This document shows positions 22,663 to 37,600 of a stretch of DNA of 64,000 bases, piece by piece. The notes under the pieces are model-generated. The model ran no database searches. It was given only the letters and a program-made list of their open reading frames with translations, and was not told where the DNA came from. The position numbers were made by a program, and so were the translations under genes. The first letter of the stretch is position 1, and every line of letters begins with the position of its first letter. This DNA is from Pollenia angustigena (taxonomy: Eukaryota > Arthropoda > Insecta > Diptera > Polleniidae): assembly GCA_930367215.1 (NCBI GenBank), contig OV884056.1, positions 43,772,308-43,836,307 of the forward strand, in the 5' to 3' direction.

Positions 22663-25600
22663 ATGTCTGATTTACACTTAATTGAAAAAGTACAAGAAGT
22701 TTCGAATAGTAGAACGCTAAACACTTCTTCTTTTGTACAACATCATATCGAAAAAAAGCTCATACGATCCATTGGAAATTTAAAAACTAATGGCGCTTCA
22801 CTTAATACCACTACAGCTACATCATCTTCCAGTACAAAATTTTCTGTAACATCTACTACTGAAGGGAAATCAGTAGTTTCTTCGCTTTCTATGTCCTTGG
22901 AACGTAAGGACTCGATACAATATATTCCTAGGAAGATTGCTCCTTGTGTAATGCCTGCTGGTCAAAATACAGTAATACATTTGGATAATTATGCACATTT
23001 TATGGCACAGAGATTTACCACAACGAAAGCGGCTATAAAAAGAGAAGAAATTATTACTGAGGGCCGCCCGAATCAAATAATCGTTCCTGCTCCAACATCA
23101 AATGCAAGTAAATGTAGTGGTATTGCGGATGTTGATCTAAAAGTTTTATCAGGCGGCGTAACTTCATACCACAACAACAATAAAGCTATAGTTATGAATA
23201 AACAAAAACTGCTCGGTAAGCAATTTTGTTTTAAAACGTTTTGTTCGGTTTCATAAATAATAGTATACCTACAAACTGGAATTTATTTGCATTAGGGCGG
23301 TACTTGTTTTAAGACGGATTAAATAAAGAATTTGCTGGGCACTAACTTGCCTCCGAATTCATAAACGATTATTAAGTTAAACAAACTTATTAAGGAAAAT
23401 TTCATACAAAATTTGTTTTGTAAACATTTATTAAATTTAAATATTTTTTTAATACCTATGTAAATTGATGGCTTAAATCTAGTTTACCGACGCAGCTCCA
23501 AATAAAAAAACAGTACCTAGGGTGATGGAAAATTGAAAAATAAGAAGAAAATATTTATACAAAAAATTGGCGCAAACGCTTAATTTTCGAGGTTTGGACG
23601 TTTTTAGTAATATGTGATTTGGCTGAAGTGCAGTTTACGGGGCTACGAAAAAAATAAAAAATGCCACCCGATTCAGAATAAAAAAAGAAAAAAACCAAAA
23701 TAAAAATTTAAGTGGGCTGAGGCCTGTGGGGCCCACTGGCGCCAAAAAACTGTATCGCCCACTTAGTGATAGGTGTGGGTGCAGAAAATTTTTAGTTAGC
23801 GAAGCCTGTGATTTTATACCATAGAGGAGAAAATCCTTGCACCCGGCCGAAGGCTGGCTATGCAGATAAGCTTTAGTTAGGGAAGTCGGTATTTGTTGTA
23901 CCATAGAGGAGAAAAATCCTTGCGCCTTGACTAAGGCCGGCTATGCAGAGAAGCTTTAGTTAGCGAAGCCGGTATTTGTTATACCACAGAGGATAAAATC
24001 CTTGAGCCCGGCCGAAGGCCGTCTAAGCATGAAGTTTTTGTTTGCGACATTGGTGTTTGCTTTTTTTATAAAATTTTACTACACTTCGCTTCGATGGGTG
24101 TTTCAGCAAGACAATGACCCGAAACACACATCGAAGCGGGGAAAACATTGGGCCGCGTGAATAAAAAGGTAGCTTTAGCTAATACTTGAAATTTTGAAGT
24201 TTAAACTAGCTTTGAGGTGAATAAAAATTTGGGTTAAAGCTAGTACTTTATACTGACAAAACTAGTTTTCCTAGTGTTGACTCAAAAAATGTGTGAATAA
24301 AAACGAGTGAATGCTTAAAAAGACTAGATTTTACACCAATATTTAAAAAAAATTGATTTTTTTTGTTTAATTTTATGAACGTTGGCCAAAGAAAAGAATA
24401 TCTCCTAAGAGCAGATTTTGATCCAGAAGTTTATTTAAAATTATTTATTTTTCGGAAAAATATCTAAAATGGTAAAATCTCTGTAAATGTCACATATACA
24501 TTTAAATATGTACATATCCCTGCAGGAAATGTCACTAGTGAATTTCTACTGATTCACTGTTGACACAGTCACCAGTACTAGTGACATATTATACCCCAGG
24601 CAATGTTATTTACAATAGACATTTAACATGTGCGTGGCATTGGAAATCTACTACTGGCGTTGGTACTACGGGCCTGTTCGTAAATGCATCACTGCGCTGC
24701 AAATGAAAATTTAAATGCCCTAAAATACTTTGCTTAAGCAGATGACGAACAACCAAGTTTAAAATACGGAGTGGAGAAATGGCTCCCGACAAAAAAGATC
24801 AACAGCAAACTTAAATTGGCAGTGCAAAGCAATGTTTGGTTGTATGATGCACTGCAGTGATGCATTTACGAACAGGCCCTACTGACTAGGTAGTTCCATT
24901 GGGAACATATGTAGACATTGAAACCAGAGAATCGCTAGTACATTTTAGTAAAAGTAGTTTACACTTTTTGTAAGAATACGAAGTCATAACAATCTTTTTT
25001 TATCATTTCTTCAACTTTTATAGGAATTGTACTTCTCAGTTGTTATTGATAAAATCTTTTTCGTATTAAATCCAAATATAGTGGCAAATGTAATGTAGTG
25101 TAGACACTTCGTTGACAATGTCACCAATATAGTCGACAAAACTGGTGACTTGGAGACACTTGCACCCAGGTTTCCTTCAGGGATGTTGCAGTTTACCACA
25201 TCAAAAGAATTACTTGAAAGCAAAAATAAAGTCATAAATATATTTTATTTTTGTTGTTGCTTTCTACAGAAATTCACTTTTTTGTAGATTCAATTTTTTT
25301 GCAGATTCAATTTTTTTGTAGAAAGCAATTTTATAATTAGGGCCTTAATTGTTATAAATTTGTTTAAAACAAGTTACACAATAATAAATAACAATCATTG
25401 ATAAAGGTCGGTACAGACTTTTGCCATAGAAAGTCTGTGTTGCATTTTTTAAATAAAATAAAAACAATTTTTGAAAAGGAAAAAATGAAATAAAAATATC
25501 AATACACAGTACTTGTTAACGCTTCAAGACATAAAAAAGGAAATAAAAATTTTTTGTACTTATGTATATTCTGTTTTATACATTAATATTTTTGAAAATA

Positions 25601-28600
25601 AGTTTAAAAAAATTTTAATTTTTGACATTTTTGCACTTTGTAATTAATTTAATTTAATAGTCACATTTTCCAGCGTTTGCTTCCCCTTTTAAGCACTAGC
25701 TATCTAGCACCAGCAAAGAGTTATTCACACTTTTTGTAGTTTAAACTTTTCAGCATAGCTAGTACTGAAAAGTAAAAGCTAGTGCTAGTACTTAGTACTA
25801 GCTAGTATAAGCTACATTTTTATTCACTCGACCCATTGGTTTGAAAAAAAGGGGTGAAGATTCTAAGCTAGCCTGCTCAGTCACCAGACTTAAACTCCAT
25901 TGAGAATCTGTTGCAATTTTGTTGTCTTTAAGGTAGTTGAAGTCGATGGCTCTATTTTTTTTCACAACTAAAATAGGTACGATATTAAAAATTTTTTCCA
26001 TATACATACCTACATATATATATTTTTAAAGTTTTTATCAAAAGATAAATATTAGGTCTGTCTGGGTACTTTTCCAGTAGCAAATACTCAGTAAATTTTT
26101 TTGGGAGAGTAAGACCAATATTACTCTATCGGCTGAAAAAATCTCAAAAAGTACGCAGACAGTATCCAGTGAAATCTTGCAAGAAAACAGCTGATCGGTG
26201 TGTAAACAATTGAAATAACAAAGCAAAAGAATTTTAGCATATGTGTACGCAAAATTGATTTCTCGAGGTAAATTACAAAATTATTAATAAAAGTCAAGCT
26301 TAAAAAGTGTTGTAAATTAAAAAACTTGTTTATTACACTGTAATTAATTTGGTAAGTTCAATTTCTTCTTAGTTTTTAATTTTATTTGTTGGGTTTTTTA
26401 TAAAACTTCTTTTGCTTACTATTATAATTTATTATAAACGTTAAAAATCAACACAATTCTAACTACTTACCTCTGCAATTGTTAAATTTAAATTTTTATT
26501 TTCATTTCACAAAAACTATTTCATTCAAACAGCTGTTCAAACTATTTGCAAAATCTTGCAAGCGGAAATTTCTCCAGTAACATTTTGCAAGTTCTCTAAC
26601 TACCAACTGTCAAAAAATTCTCTTTTTGGCTCTCACTCTGCAAGAGATTTGGAGTACGCAGACAACGTTTTGCAAGATTTTGCAACATTTTGCGCAAAAT
26701 ATGTGTACGCAGACAGGGGGGCTACTCTCTATTGCAATGCGAAAGAAAATTGTAGCAAATCTAGCGATTGGTACTCTTTAATGCGTTTGCGCATTTGTCT
26801 TTCGTATCTATAAATTTTTTCTTTTCGCAAGTCATCACTATTTATTTTATTTAAATTTTCCAATTTCAATTATTTTTACATATTTAAGCATTTCATTACT
26901 GTCAATCTGCGCCATCTTTCATTTTTATTGCCAGGAGGCTTATTCTGAATTGCGATGCGAAAATCAATGCGATGCGAAAATCAATGCGATGCGAAAATGC
27001 ATAAATGCGAACAATTGCTATTCTGTATTGCGATATTCGCAAAGTTTTTTTTAATCGCATTTTAAATGCGAAAAGGTGACAAGTCGGTATTCTACATTGC
27101 GAAAACAAATGTCAAATTCGCAAAATTTATTCGACAACAAAATAGCATTCGCAAAGTACAAACATGTTAGTGAAAGACAATATTTTATTTATTTATTCAT
27201 CATATATTTATTATTTAATTCAGGGAAGCAAGCAATAAGTCCACCAAACCGCGTCAATTTGAAATAATGATAGAATTTATGAATAAGCACCAAATGCACG
27301 TCAGTCGGCAAATACTTTGTGGCAAACGTTAACTGAAAACTAAACATCAATGGACCACCTATTAGAGAAGCTGCAGGATTTAATTTTAATAATTTTAATA
27401 GGTTTGGGCCGATTTAAAAGTGCTCACAAAACTTTATCATTTTCTTCGTCGTCGAACCACAGTGCCACAAAATCCATTTTTATTATTTTTTTTATTACAG
27501 AATGTCCTAAATATATTTTTTAAACAATTTTTCACAGCCAAACGCAAACAATTTATTTATTTTTAATTTGCCGTTTATTGACACTGACGTATATTTGAGC
27601 AGCGTTGCCACGATTTGAAATAAATTGCGAATGCGATTGCGAAAGTCTTAACAGAATACCAATTTTCTTTCGCATCGCATTTCATTTGCGCATCGCGTTG
27701 ATTTTCGCATCGCAATTCAGAATAAGCCTCCAGTATTGCTTCATTTTCAAAAAATTTTGCGAAAGTGATAGAGAGTACCAAGTTGGCATTTAGCTATCGC
27801 ATCGAAATTTCTTTTGCATCGCAATAGAGAGTAGCCCCCAAGACCTAATGTTATTTAATTCTTATCATGGTACAAGTACACAAGGTAGACTCATTGCCAC
27901 AGCTGTTTGTCAGCTGTTTACCCCAGTTAAACCCCAAACGTCAAAAAAAATTTCATGTTTACATTTTTTCATGTTTGTTTGTGCTGGTTCACACAGATCA
28001 AGTTTACTTGAACAGTTTTATTTAAATTTTTTTTTGAACTTGCGTTCACGTTCATGCACAAAATTAATTTTTGTTTTCTTTTCCTTCAACTTTGTAGCTT
28101 TTTATTATATTACGGATGAAAAAAGAAAAGAAAAATATAAAACTGACTGGTACGGTCAAGTATGTACCCCTTTCCATTCTCTTTACCCCTCTCTCCTAAA
28201 AGCTCAAGACTTGAAGAGTCAAACTTGACCTGTGTGAACCAGCACTTTACAACAAGGCCCAATTGAAAATAAAAAGATTGAGATTGTGACAAAACTTTGA
28301 AATGTGTAAAAATTTTTAATTAAATTATTAAAAACATTGTGACTTTTTTTTTGTTTATTTTAATATTTATTGTAATGAATTTTAATCCGTATATTAATGT
28401 ATTCAGGGGGGCTACTCTCTATTGCGATGCGAACGCAATTTCGAAGTGAAAGCTAAATGCCAACTTGGTACTCTCTATCACTTTCGCAAAATTTTTTGAA
28501 AATGAGGCAAAACTGGCAATAAAAATGAAAGATGGCGCAGATGGACAGTAATAAAATGCTAAAATATGTGAAAATATTTCAAATTGGAAAATTTATATAA

Positions 28601-31600
28601 AATAAATAGTGATAATTTGCGAAAAGAAAAAAATTAATAGATGCGAAAGACAAATGCGCAAACGCATTAAAGAGTAACAAACGCTAGATTTGCTACCATT
28701 TTCTTTCGCATCGCAATAGAGAGTAGCCCCCCTGAATTAGAACTTCATAATGCATTCTGTGTCGGCATATCTTAGCGGCCTGTATCAAATTCACAAAATT
28801 TTCGTTTCAGATCAATATAACCCAACCATAAAATTTCATTATTTTGATACAAAGCTAAATTTTGGTGATTATAAGATACCGACATCATAATGAAGCGTTC
28901 AAAAGGCTTGCCAATTAAGCTGCTATGACTTCACAATCTCGCCCTAAAGGCAGTTCCAGTTTATGACTGGAATATTTTGGCATCCATAATTTTCATCAAA
29001 CTGGCACCTTGCCCCATGCCGTATGAATCTTTTACATTACCAAACATATCGTATGTAAAAATTATAGAATCGTCCTGAACACATATCAGTTAACTCTTCC
29101 ATATCGGACCAAGCCATTGAAATGAGCCTACCATGGTTCCACTTAAATTTTATTAGTTCTCCAATTTCTTTGTCTTTTTTACAGCATTGTCAGGGAGGGA
29201 TCTTTCCGTAGGCTTTCGGATAAATTTGCTTATGGGCCAAATACAAATCTTTGCGAAAAGTCAAACCGAATTTGTCTTAGTCATGAAGGGCGTATACCAG
29301 AGCCATTAATACCACTTTTGTTGCTGCTGTTACAACCACCAGCACCTCCATTATTAGTGCTTAGATTGTTTACTATGTTGCCAATATTTTAGCTGTTATT
29401 CGAGCTAATTGAATATCTAATTGCATTATCAGAAGTCAATTAGATTTCTAATGGCAACTAATTGCAATTAGTTTTACAATTGGAGTAAAAATTTCTATTA
29501 TCTAATGGGAATTAGTTGAACTAATTCTAATTGTTTGATCAATTAGAGAATATAAACCAATTGCATCAATTGAAGCACAGCCGCGAATAACGTTTTAAGT
29601 TACAAAATAATAATTTTTCAGGAGAGCAAAAAAACGTTTTTGACAGGCATCATTATTTGTTTTAAAAATTTTTTTTTTTTTTTAAAATAATGATAATAAA
29701 AACTTTAATGCAAAAGGATTTTAAAACATTATTCCGCACTGCAAAACCATTTCGGTTTCATCATTTTGTTAGTAACTTGTAATGTTCTTCCACTGACTGA
29801 CACTTTGTACGCCATTTTGAAGGCGTTAAGGTGCATAGTTTTGGTTGATTTGATGTTTAAACTGTGTAAGAGAGTAAGGTCAACGGTTATATGCAAAAAA
29901 ACACTTATTGCAAAATGTGGCGTTTACAACGTTATTCGCGGCTGTGCTTCAATTGCTAATTCTAATTGGAATTTAACATGTATGTTGAAAACAATAATTT
30001 GTTTTTGGTTTAATATAAATTTACGAAAATTTTTTATTTGGCTTTGTAGTGTTCAATCTGTTTCAAAATTTTTCTACTTGCATTTAAACACTTTCCTTAA
30101 ATTTTTTTTTATCACGTTAACTTTGAATTTAAAATTAAAAAACTTTTTATATTTGTGCTCAAGACCTTAATTTATTCTTTAGTATTGAAAATAATTTTAG
30201 TTTAATAATTTACGATTTAACAAAATATCAAAAGAAAACGTTGTACATACTTACATGCATATGTGCATACATACATACATAACTATGAAAATCAAAGTTT
30301 TGAAAATTAAAAAAGGTAAAATTCTTAATTCTTATTCTGAAAAGTTATATTATCAGGTATGTTCTAGGTTTCGACTCGAATTGAAAACGAAAATTTTTGA
30401 AATCCATATACATACATACATACATACATACATACATAATTCATAAACTGGTGTTCTCAAATCTGCATGTTTTTGTGTATTCGAAGTTTATGTTAGAATA
30501 AACTTTTGTTGAACTTAAGATCGCTAATTTGCTAACCTCAGCATGATAGAAATATCTAATATTTTTTAAAAAGCGTGAAGAATCACAGGAAAAATCGCTT
30601 CTACCGCGAACATGGCTAAAATTCGCGAAAAATTCCAAACTTTTAAACAAACACTAAAATTTATTTGAAATCGATAAATGGGTTAAAAAAAAACAAAATG
30701 TCGGAAAATAACAAAAAAAAAAAAAAAATAGCAAAAATTTGCGAAAATGTTTATCGTGAATAATGTTTCCCTCGTAATTTTTCCCCATTTCACATATTTG
30801 CGATCATGAACAACTCGCATGAAAAATTGTAATTCAAAGGAGAATAATAACGTGAAAAATTGTTCACGAGAAAAAATTCCCCTTATCGTGAAAAATTTTT
30901 TCCCTCGTAATTTGTTCACATTTCCCTTAGATTTTCTCACTTTCACCGCTATCGTGAATAATTTTTCCCTCGTAATTTTTCCCCTTTCCACATATTTGCG
31001 ATCATAAACAACTCCCAACGCAAACCGATATACTGCTGAACAAAATGTAAAACAACGGGTCGATTGCCTGCGAATTTGTGAAGCTTTCAATTGACTTGGT
31101 GGCAGAATTTTGGAAAATATTTTATTACATAAAATTTAAAATGTGCAAAAAACTAACGTTGTAATCAAACTATCCCTCCAATACTAAATATTTTGCTTTA
31201 TTATTTTAACTTTTATTTAAAATATATACTTGTATATATTTGAACAAAAATTTCATGGATTTTTAATACTTTTTAATATTTCTTCTTTTTTTACATTCAC
31301 TGGAACTGATAGCGTGAAAAATTTTTCGCACGAGATTCACGATTGCTTTTTACCCTTCGAGGGGAATGAAAATTTCATTGGAACAAAAATTCCACTTGTT
31401 ATTCACGATAGGTGTGAATATTTCAAACCAGCCATAAAATTGATTAAGAGTCCCTAAGACTATAAGGAATTGCGAAAATTCGGTAAAAATTGTTAAATTT
31501 GCGGAGATTCCCAAAAATTTGCTAACAGCGGCATCATATAAAAGTCTATTTATTAAAAATCGTGAAAGCTGTAAAGAATCAGAAAACTTACAGAAACAAA

Positions 31601-34600
31601 TCGCTTCTATTGCGAACATGGATAAAATTCGCGAAAAATTGCAAAATTTTAAATAAACCCAAAAACTAATTTGAGATCGCTAAATCGATTAAAAAGAAAC
31701 AAATTGTCTGAAAATAACATAAAAAACTATAAAAAAAAAGTTAGCTATCAGGCCTGTTCTGCAAATCACTTTTACTCAAATCACGTGATTTCAAATCACA
31801 TGTGCCTACTTAAATCACACGTGTGATATTTTAGTGTCCCGTTTTTGTGTGTTTTGGTGTGATCATCAACCGCCGAAAGCACACCGAGAAACACAAAAAC
31901 GGTATGACCTTCAGAACTCCACAAAATCGCACGTGTGATTTCAAAAACACGTGATTTTCATTGATTATATCATAATCAATGAAAAATTTGATTTTAAATT
32001 TATGGTTAGTTAGGGCCTTTTGCGTTTTAGATAACGATAACTTTTTGATTTAATTGGATCAAGAAGATTTTAAGCTAAAAACAAAATTAATTTTTTTGTT
32101 AAAAATGTTATCACATACATATAAGAATAAAAGTCAATTCGTTTTACTTTCACCAACCCATTACTACTCTAATTGAAAACGAATAAAAACAAGTGGATGT
32201 GAAATGTAGAACACCAAAAATGCTGGAGTAATCCACTTTCGAGTGGATTCGGATTCTAGAACACAACTGTATATAATTATATGCATACATAGACATATCT
32301 CACTTGATCTACGAGAGAGGGTATTGACTCAAAATTTTTATTTTTTCAATTTTTAGAAAAAATCGACGCATAATATTAATACAGCATAAAGCTGGCTTAA
32401 GCTACTGTCAAAAATAAAAAGCTTTTCAAAAGCATTAAAAAAAAAAAACAAAAATAAAATCAAAAATATTTTATACCGTGCGGAAAGTGCGATCTGTTTC
32501 GCACTTTGCTTACGCAAATGCCAGTTTTATAAAATTAGCCAAAAAGTTTTAAGTTCAATATGGTTCGACACATATGAATCGCATGTATTCGCACAATTGC
32601 TTAAGCGAACTTAAGCACATTATAGTTTGGCCTTAACTTTCATTCTTGTTTCTTTTTAATTTATTATTGATACGATTTTGAGACAAAATTTCAAAAAATG
32701 ATTTAATATAATACAAAAGAGTAATTTAAAGAAGGGCATAAAGGTGTCAAGGGCCTCCAAAAAAGGGTAAAATTTGGCACTTTAGGGACACAACGGCAAT
32801 GCTGCGCATATAAAAGCTGAATGCGACATGCCGCTTACAAAAGCTGTCAAAGTAGTGTGCCCAAAAACACAGAGCTGTGAACACGGAGTTGGAGTTTTTG
32901 TGCCTAAGTCGAAGTACCTACAAAATTCGGGACTCTGACTACAAATCTTTTCGGCATAAAAAAATGTTCTAATATTTTCCAAAATAAAAAAATTTAAGAG
33001 GGTCTGCTTTAAAAATGTTGAAGTCAGAAAATAAGGATCAGTCTATTTTATATATTTAAATAACTTTGTTAAAAATTGATTTGAAGTTACTACAACTATA
33101 AAGAATGGGAAAAATTCGGTAAAAATTGCTAAATTAGAATATTTTTCATTGTTTATTTTTAAATTCGTACCCAGCTAGCATTTGGCTGATTATTTTTTGT
33201 AAAAATCACCCAAACGATTCCTTTCAGATCAGTTTTGATGATTAAAAACTGATTTATCACCCGAGAGATTAAAAAAGGATTCATATATGATTCATTTATA
33301 TGTTTATAAAATGATTTTTAAATATTTTGAATTTTTGTTTTTGCCAAACGTAAAAATAGAAACTTTCATGTCAGCCAAACAAGAAAAAGCTTGGCTAAAA
33401 AAGAAGCCTAAAAATTATTGACAATTTATAAACAAAAGTCATGTGGTGCTGATTTTTCGGAGAAAATTTAAAAAAACATGACAATTAAAAAATTATATGT
33501 AATACATATAGGCTGAGTTCCTAAACATCATAATACTTTGCAGTCAATGTCAAAAAAGTTTCATAGAGTTTAACTATATCTAGTTTGATTATTGTGTACG
33601 CATCGATATTGTTTTTATTCAACTTTGGTACAGATAACATTGTAAAATTTTTCACGGTTGCTTGGTAGAAAGCACTTACAAAAGCGAGTTGCTTTGCAAC
33701 TGATGTTTTGGAACTCACCCATAATCAAAAACCATATAATTTACGATTAAAAAATGAAAAAAAGCGATTCAATAACACTGGTTTACAGCCAAAATATACC
33801 AAGAACGCCACATGCCTAGATAAGTTAATTGAGACCTCTTGAACACGAAAACCGCTATAATTTTTTTTTCCTAAGTACCGTTTTTTTTAGATAACGGTAC
33901 TTTTGTGTTTTTCGATGTATGGTCCCACTTAAACCCTTGTGGAGCCCAAGATTATGATACAAAATGCTAGCTGGGTAGCTATTTTTTAAAAAGAAATACA
34001 TACAAAGCTTTTTATAAAATCCCAAAAAACAAAAGTTTTGAAAAATAAAAGCCAAGGCCTTGATGAAAGCCATTTGAAAATAAATATATTTAAGCTCATT
34101 GCACACATCAAAATTATAAAAATTAACATTTTTTGCTTCCATTTTGAAAAAATATTAAAAAATTATTTTTTTTTTTATATTCCATTTTGTTCTTTTCGTT
34201 ATTTTGACAAATTGCTGTATTGTTACCATAAGCAATAAACTGTGCCGTTAAAATTAACGCTAACGTTAATCGTTAAACGTTACAGAATTGCAATATAAAT
34301 CGAAATGCGATAAAGAACTTGGAACAAAAGAACCAACGAAAAAATTAAGGTAAAATTTTATAAAAAATACTCCTGTTGCGTGATGGATGATGAAACTTAT
34401 GTACTAGCAGACTTAACAACTTCTGAGTCAAGATTTTTATGTAGCTGAATGACGAGGTAATATTGAAGAACAATACCGGAAAAAACACAAATTTCCCTAA
34501 GAAGTTTCTTGTGTGGCATGCCATTTGCAGTTGTGTCAAAAGAAGCCAATCATTTGTGACATCAGGCACGATAAACACAGAAATATATATTACGGAGTGT

Positions 34601-37600
34601 ATAAAAACGGCTTTTACCTTTCTTAAAACAGCACAGAGTGCCTTATATAATTTTGGCCTGATTTCGCATCATGTCCCTATGGAAGAAGCCCTTTTTGTAG
34701 GAGATTTCGGCTTAGGTTTTATTAAACTTAATACAAGTACAAAGGCCCAATTATAATATGCCTAAGTTGGCTTAAGAAATTGAGCGAATACATGTGATTT
34801 TTTTTTAATTCCCTAAGCTAATCCCGCGAAGCTCTACGCTTCTCTGCAGGAAAGAAAACAGAGTCTTTGGCGGGCATCGAACCCGCAACCCCAGCGCTGA
34901 CAGCTAGCTCACTTCCAGCTAGCCTACCGGGGCACCCAAACCATATTGAATTTAAGAAAACTATTTGGTTAATTTTATGAAACTGGCATTTGCTTAAGCA
35001 AAGTGCGAAACAGATCGCACATTACGTGTGGAATAAAACCGTTTTTGATTTTATATTTGTTTTGGTAATTTTTGACAGTAGCTTATGCATATTATTTATT
35101 AATTTATTTATTTCATTAAATGTAATAAAAAAATCCACTTTTCGCCAATTTCGCAATAATAGTTGGGCCTTAACTAATCAAGACATTTGTACCAAGTTTT
35201 TCTATTACCGTTCCCCGGATATACAGAAATTAATAAATATTTTTTTCTTCCGACTCTTATTTTCAATATTGTTACAAATATAAATTCGCTAAATAAACAA
35301 GCAAAAATTTGTATATTTTCTAACCTAAAATAGTTTTTGTGTTTTCATTTTAATACGACACTATTAAATCAAAAAGACTAAATTTTCGTATATACAGCGT
35401 TGTAGCGGTATAGAATTATTATAAACACGGTATTAGAAAATTAAGGTTTAATTCTTGTATATGGGTAATTCCAAAGAGTTGAACGTGACAGTCGTACGCA
35501 TCAAAAATGCAATAACATTTTAAACAAAAAATATTTTTACGTTCTCCTAACCCTTAAATTATAGCATTAAGAAAGCACTGTTATCTATGCTAAAGTTTAT
35601 GGAGGGCGCGATTCTAGGTCAAAGATAATGGCAAAAGAAGTAGCGGTTCGAACGTGAAAAAAACAGAAGTAGTTTTTGTGGTCATGTATAAAAAGGCGTA
35701 ATTAAGCGAAACCTGGCACAATTTTTTAGTCAAACTACTTTCAGAACTTAACGTAGCAATGTAACAGTTAAATGTCTTGGTTTGATTCCAAAATCTTCTG
35801 TATTTTCTTTTTTTTAAGCCAAAATCTGGGTCGATACGTGACATTTGGAACGTTAAATTTTTTCCATAATAATTTAACTGAATAATGATTAAAATAAAAT
35901 AAAAATTTACCGTTAATTCAAATATCATATTTCTCTTTGAACTCTTCCTTAGATTACAGACCTTGTAAGAAAATTTTTTTGGAATAATTTGTATCAAATA
36001 TCACCTCTTAAAAAAGATAAATATTAAAAAAAACATACAATAAAACATTCTCACATATAAGAAATTACGTTTGCACAACTTTGCTGTCTGATTGTTCATC
36101 TAAGTGAATAAATTTATGGGGTAATTTATAAAATTAGAAAAATCGAAATATTTCTCTAAACCAATATCGTAAAATAATCAGCTTTTAATAACTTTTAAAT
36201 TTTCGGTTACGGTGGACCTTTTAACGGAAATGCCCATATACAGTGTTGTAGCGGTATAGTTGTATGGTAAATACGACTTTAAAAAACTAAAGTCGTATAT
36301 TTGTATTTAGGGTGTTGTACCGGTGTTGAATCTTATTTAAAAACGGCATTAAAAAACTGAGGTTGTAATTTTGTATCTACAGTGTTGTGATGGTACCATA
36401 TTTTTGGTAAAGTCACAATTTTGTATTTACAGGGTTGTGGCGGTACATAATATTTAGAAGAGTCGTAATTTCTGCCTTTAGCTTTACATTTAGTGAAATA
36501 GAGGAACAATTTGAACAACATGATTCTAAAATACAAGAATAATACAAAAATAATTGCTAGGTGGCATGACGTGACAAAAAGAGAGCTTTTCTGTGGAAGT
36601 GCCCATATGTACATATATAAATATTGGGGCATGTTCTAGAAATCATAACCATAATTTTTTAAATATTTTTCTAGATCAAAAATCCCTCAAAATAAGAGGT
36701 CGAAAGAATTCTTTAGCTTTGGAGTTAAAACTGCCTAAAGAAATAAAGAAAGTGAACAATATAATGGCGGATAAAATCGTCACAACTCCAATATTGAAGA
36801 AACCTAAAGTAAATCGGCGCAAAAAAGTCATTAAACCCCGATCATCAGAGAAAATTAAAACTAAAACTGGAGTTGACCAAGACAATATAAATAAAGAGGA
36901 ATTGGAAAAATCGGTAAGCATAAAATAATTTAAAGCGTAATTTTTAAAAAAACTTTTTATTTCCCCTATATTTTAAGCAAATCTTACCTATAAAACAACC
37001 ACCAAATACATCTCAAGAATTAAGGCCGTGTATGTTTACATTGCAACGTAAAAAATGTCTTTCCGAAATGACATGTCCATATTTACATTCAGATTTTCCT
37101 TGCAAATACTATTATTTAAATCTAATTTGTCCAGAAGGCTTTAAATGCCAGTTTATGCATAATGGCCCCCTAGAGCCCAAGCTTATCGAAGCTTTACGTA
37201 TTCATATATTAGATTTGTTATCCACAAAACCTTCATCTGTAGAAACGCTTTTCGTACAACAAATTCATAATATTGAAGATCTTGCACAAAGATTGCAATC
37301 TTTTCAAACTAATCAGGTAGAAAATCATGAAGTTATTGAAGTAGTAGATGATGAAGATGATGAACAACAACTTGTTATAGATGAAAGCAGCAATGATATT
37401 AAAACTAATGTAAGTAATTTGTTTATAAGCTTAATTCGGCATAAGTTACAAATGTCATATTAACAACGTTCTCAATATTTTGAAATTTTTTTTGCTTAAA
37501 CAAATCTATCTATGATATTTTTATTTTTTTGTTTGATTTTTAAAAATTCCCTGGACCTAATTGCGGCATTCGATTTCGGTGGAATTTGACATTCCGATTA

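Larger units (their letters stand above)
24088..25920 (+). pseudogene. Tc1-like transposase relic, split by an insertion
   Basis: Before the insertion, 24091 onward reads FQQDNDPKHTSKRGK, the second-aspartate block of Tc1/mariner DD34E transposases. After it, from about 25872, the frame reads PAQSPDLNSIENL, the block holding the catalytic glutamate. The spans are short, frameshifted and lack the rest of the enzyme. The 1.7-kb element 24150-25834 sits between them. A dead fragment in intron 1 of the CCCH gene. Confidence 0.8.
26051..27850. mobile_element. Host MITE of a three-level nest
   Basis: The left end ATTAGGTCTGTCTGGGTAC and the right end GTACGCAGACAG+ACCTAAT are inverted copies. The right terminal repeat is split at its CAG by the element at 26717-27840. 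Internal host text (CTTGCAAAATTTTGC-type phrases, GTGTACGCA) is partly repeated. Its own target duplication is not clear. Confidence 0.6.

Noticed and set aside
27848..28228. 126-codon frame
   Set aside because: It runs across the terminal repeat and body of a MITE.
34799..34936. Functional tRNA gene
   Set aside because: A and B boxes and the T arm are good, but the acceptor stem does not pair and an A-rich tail follows, as in a SINE.
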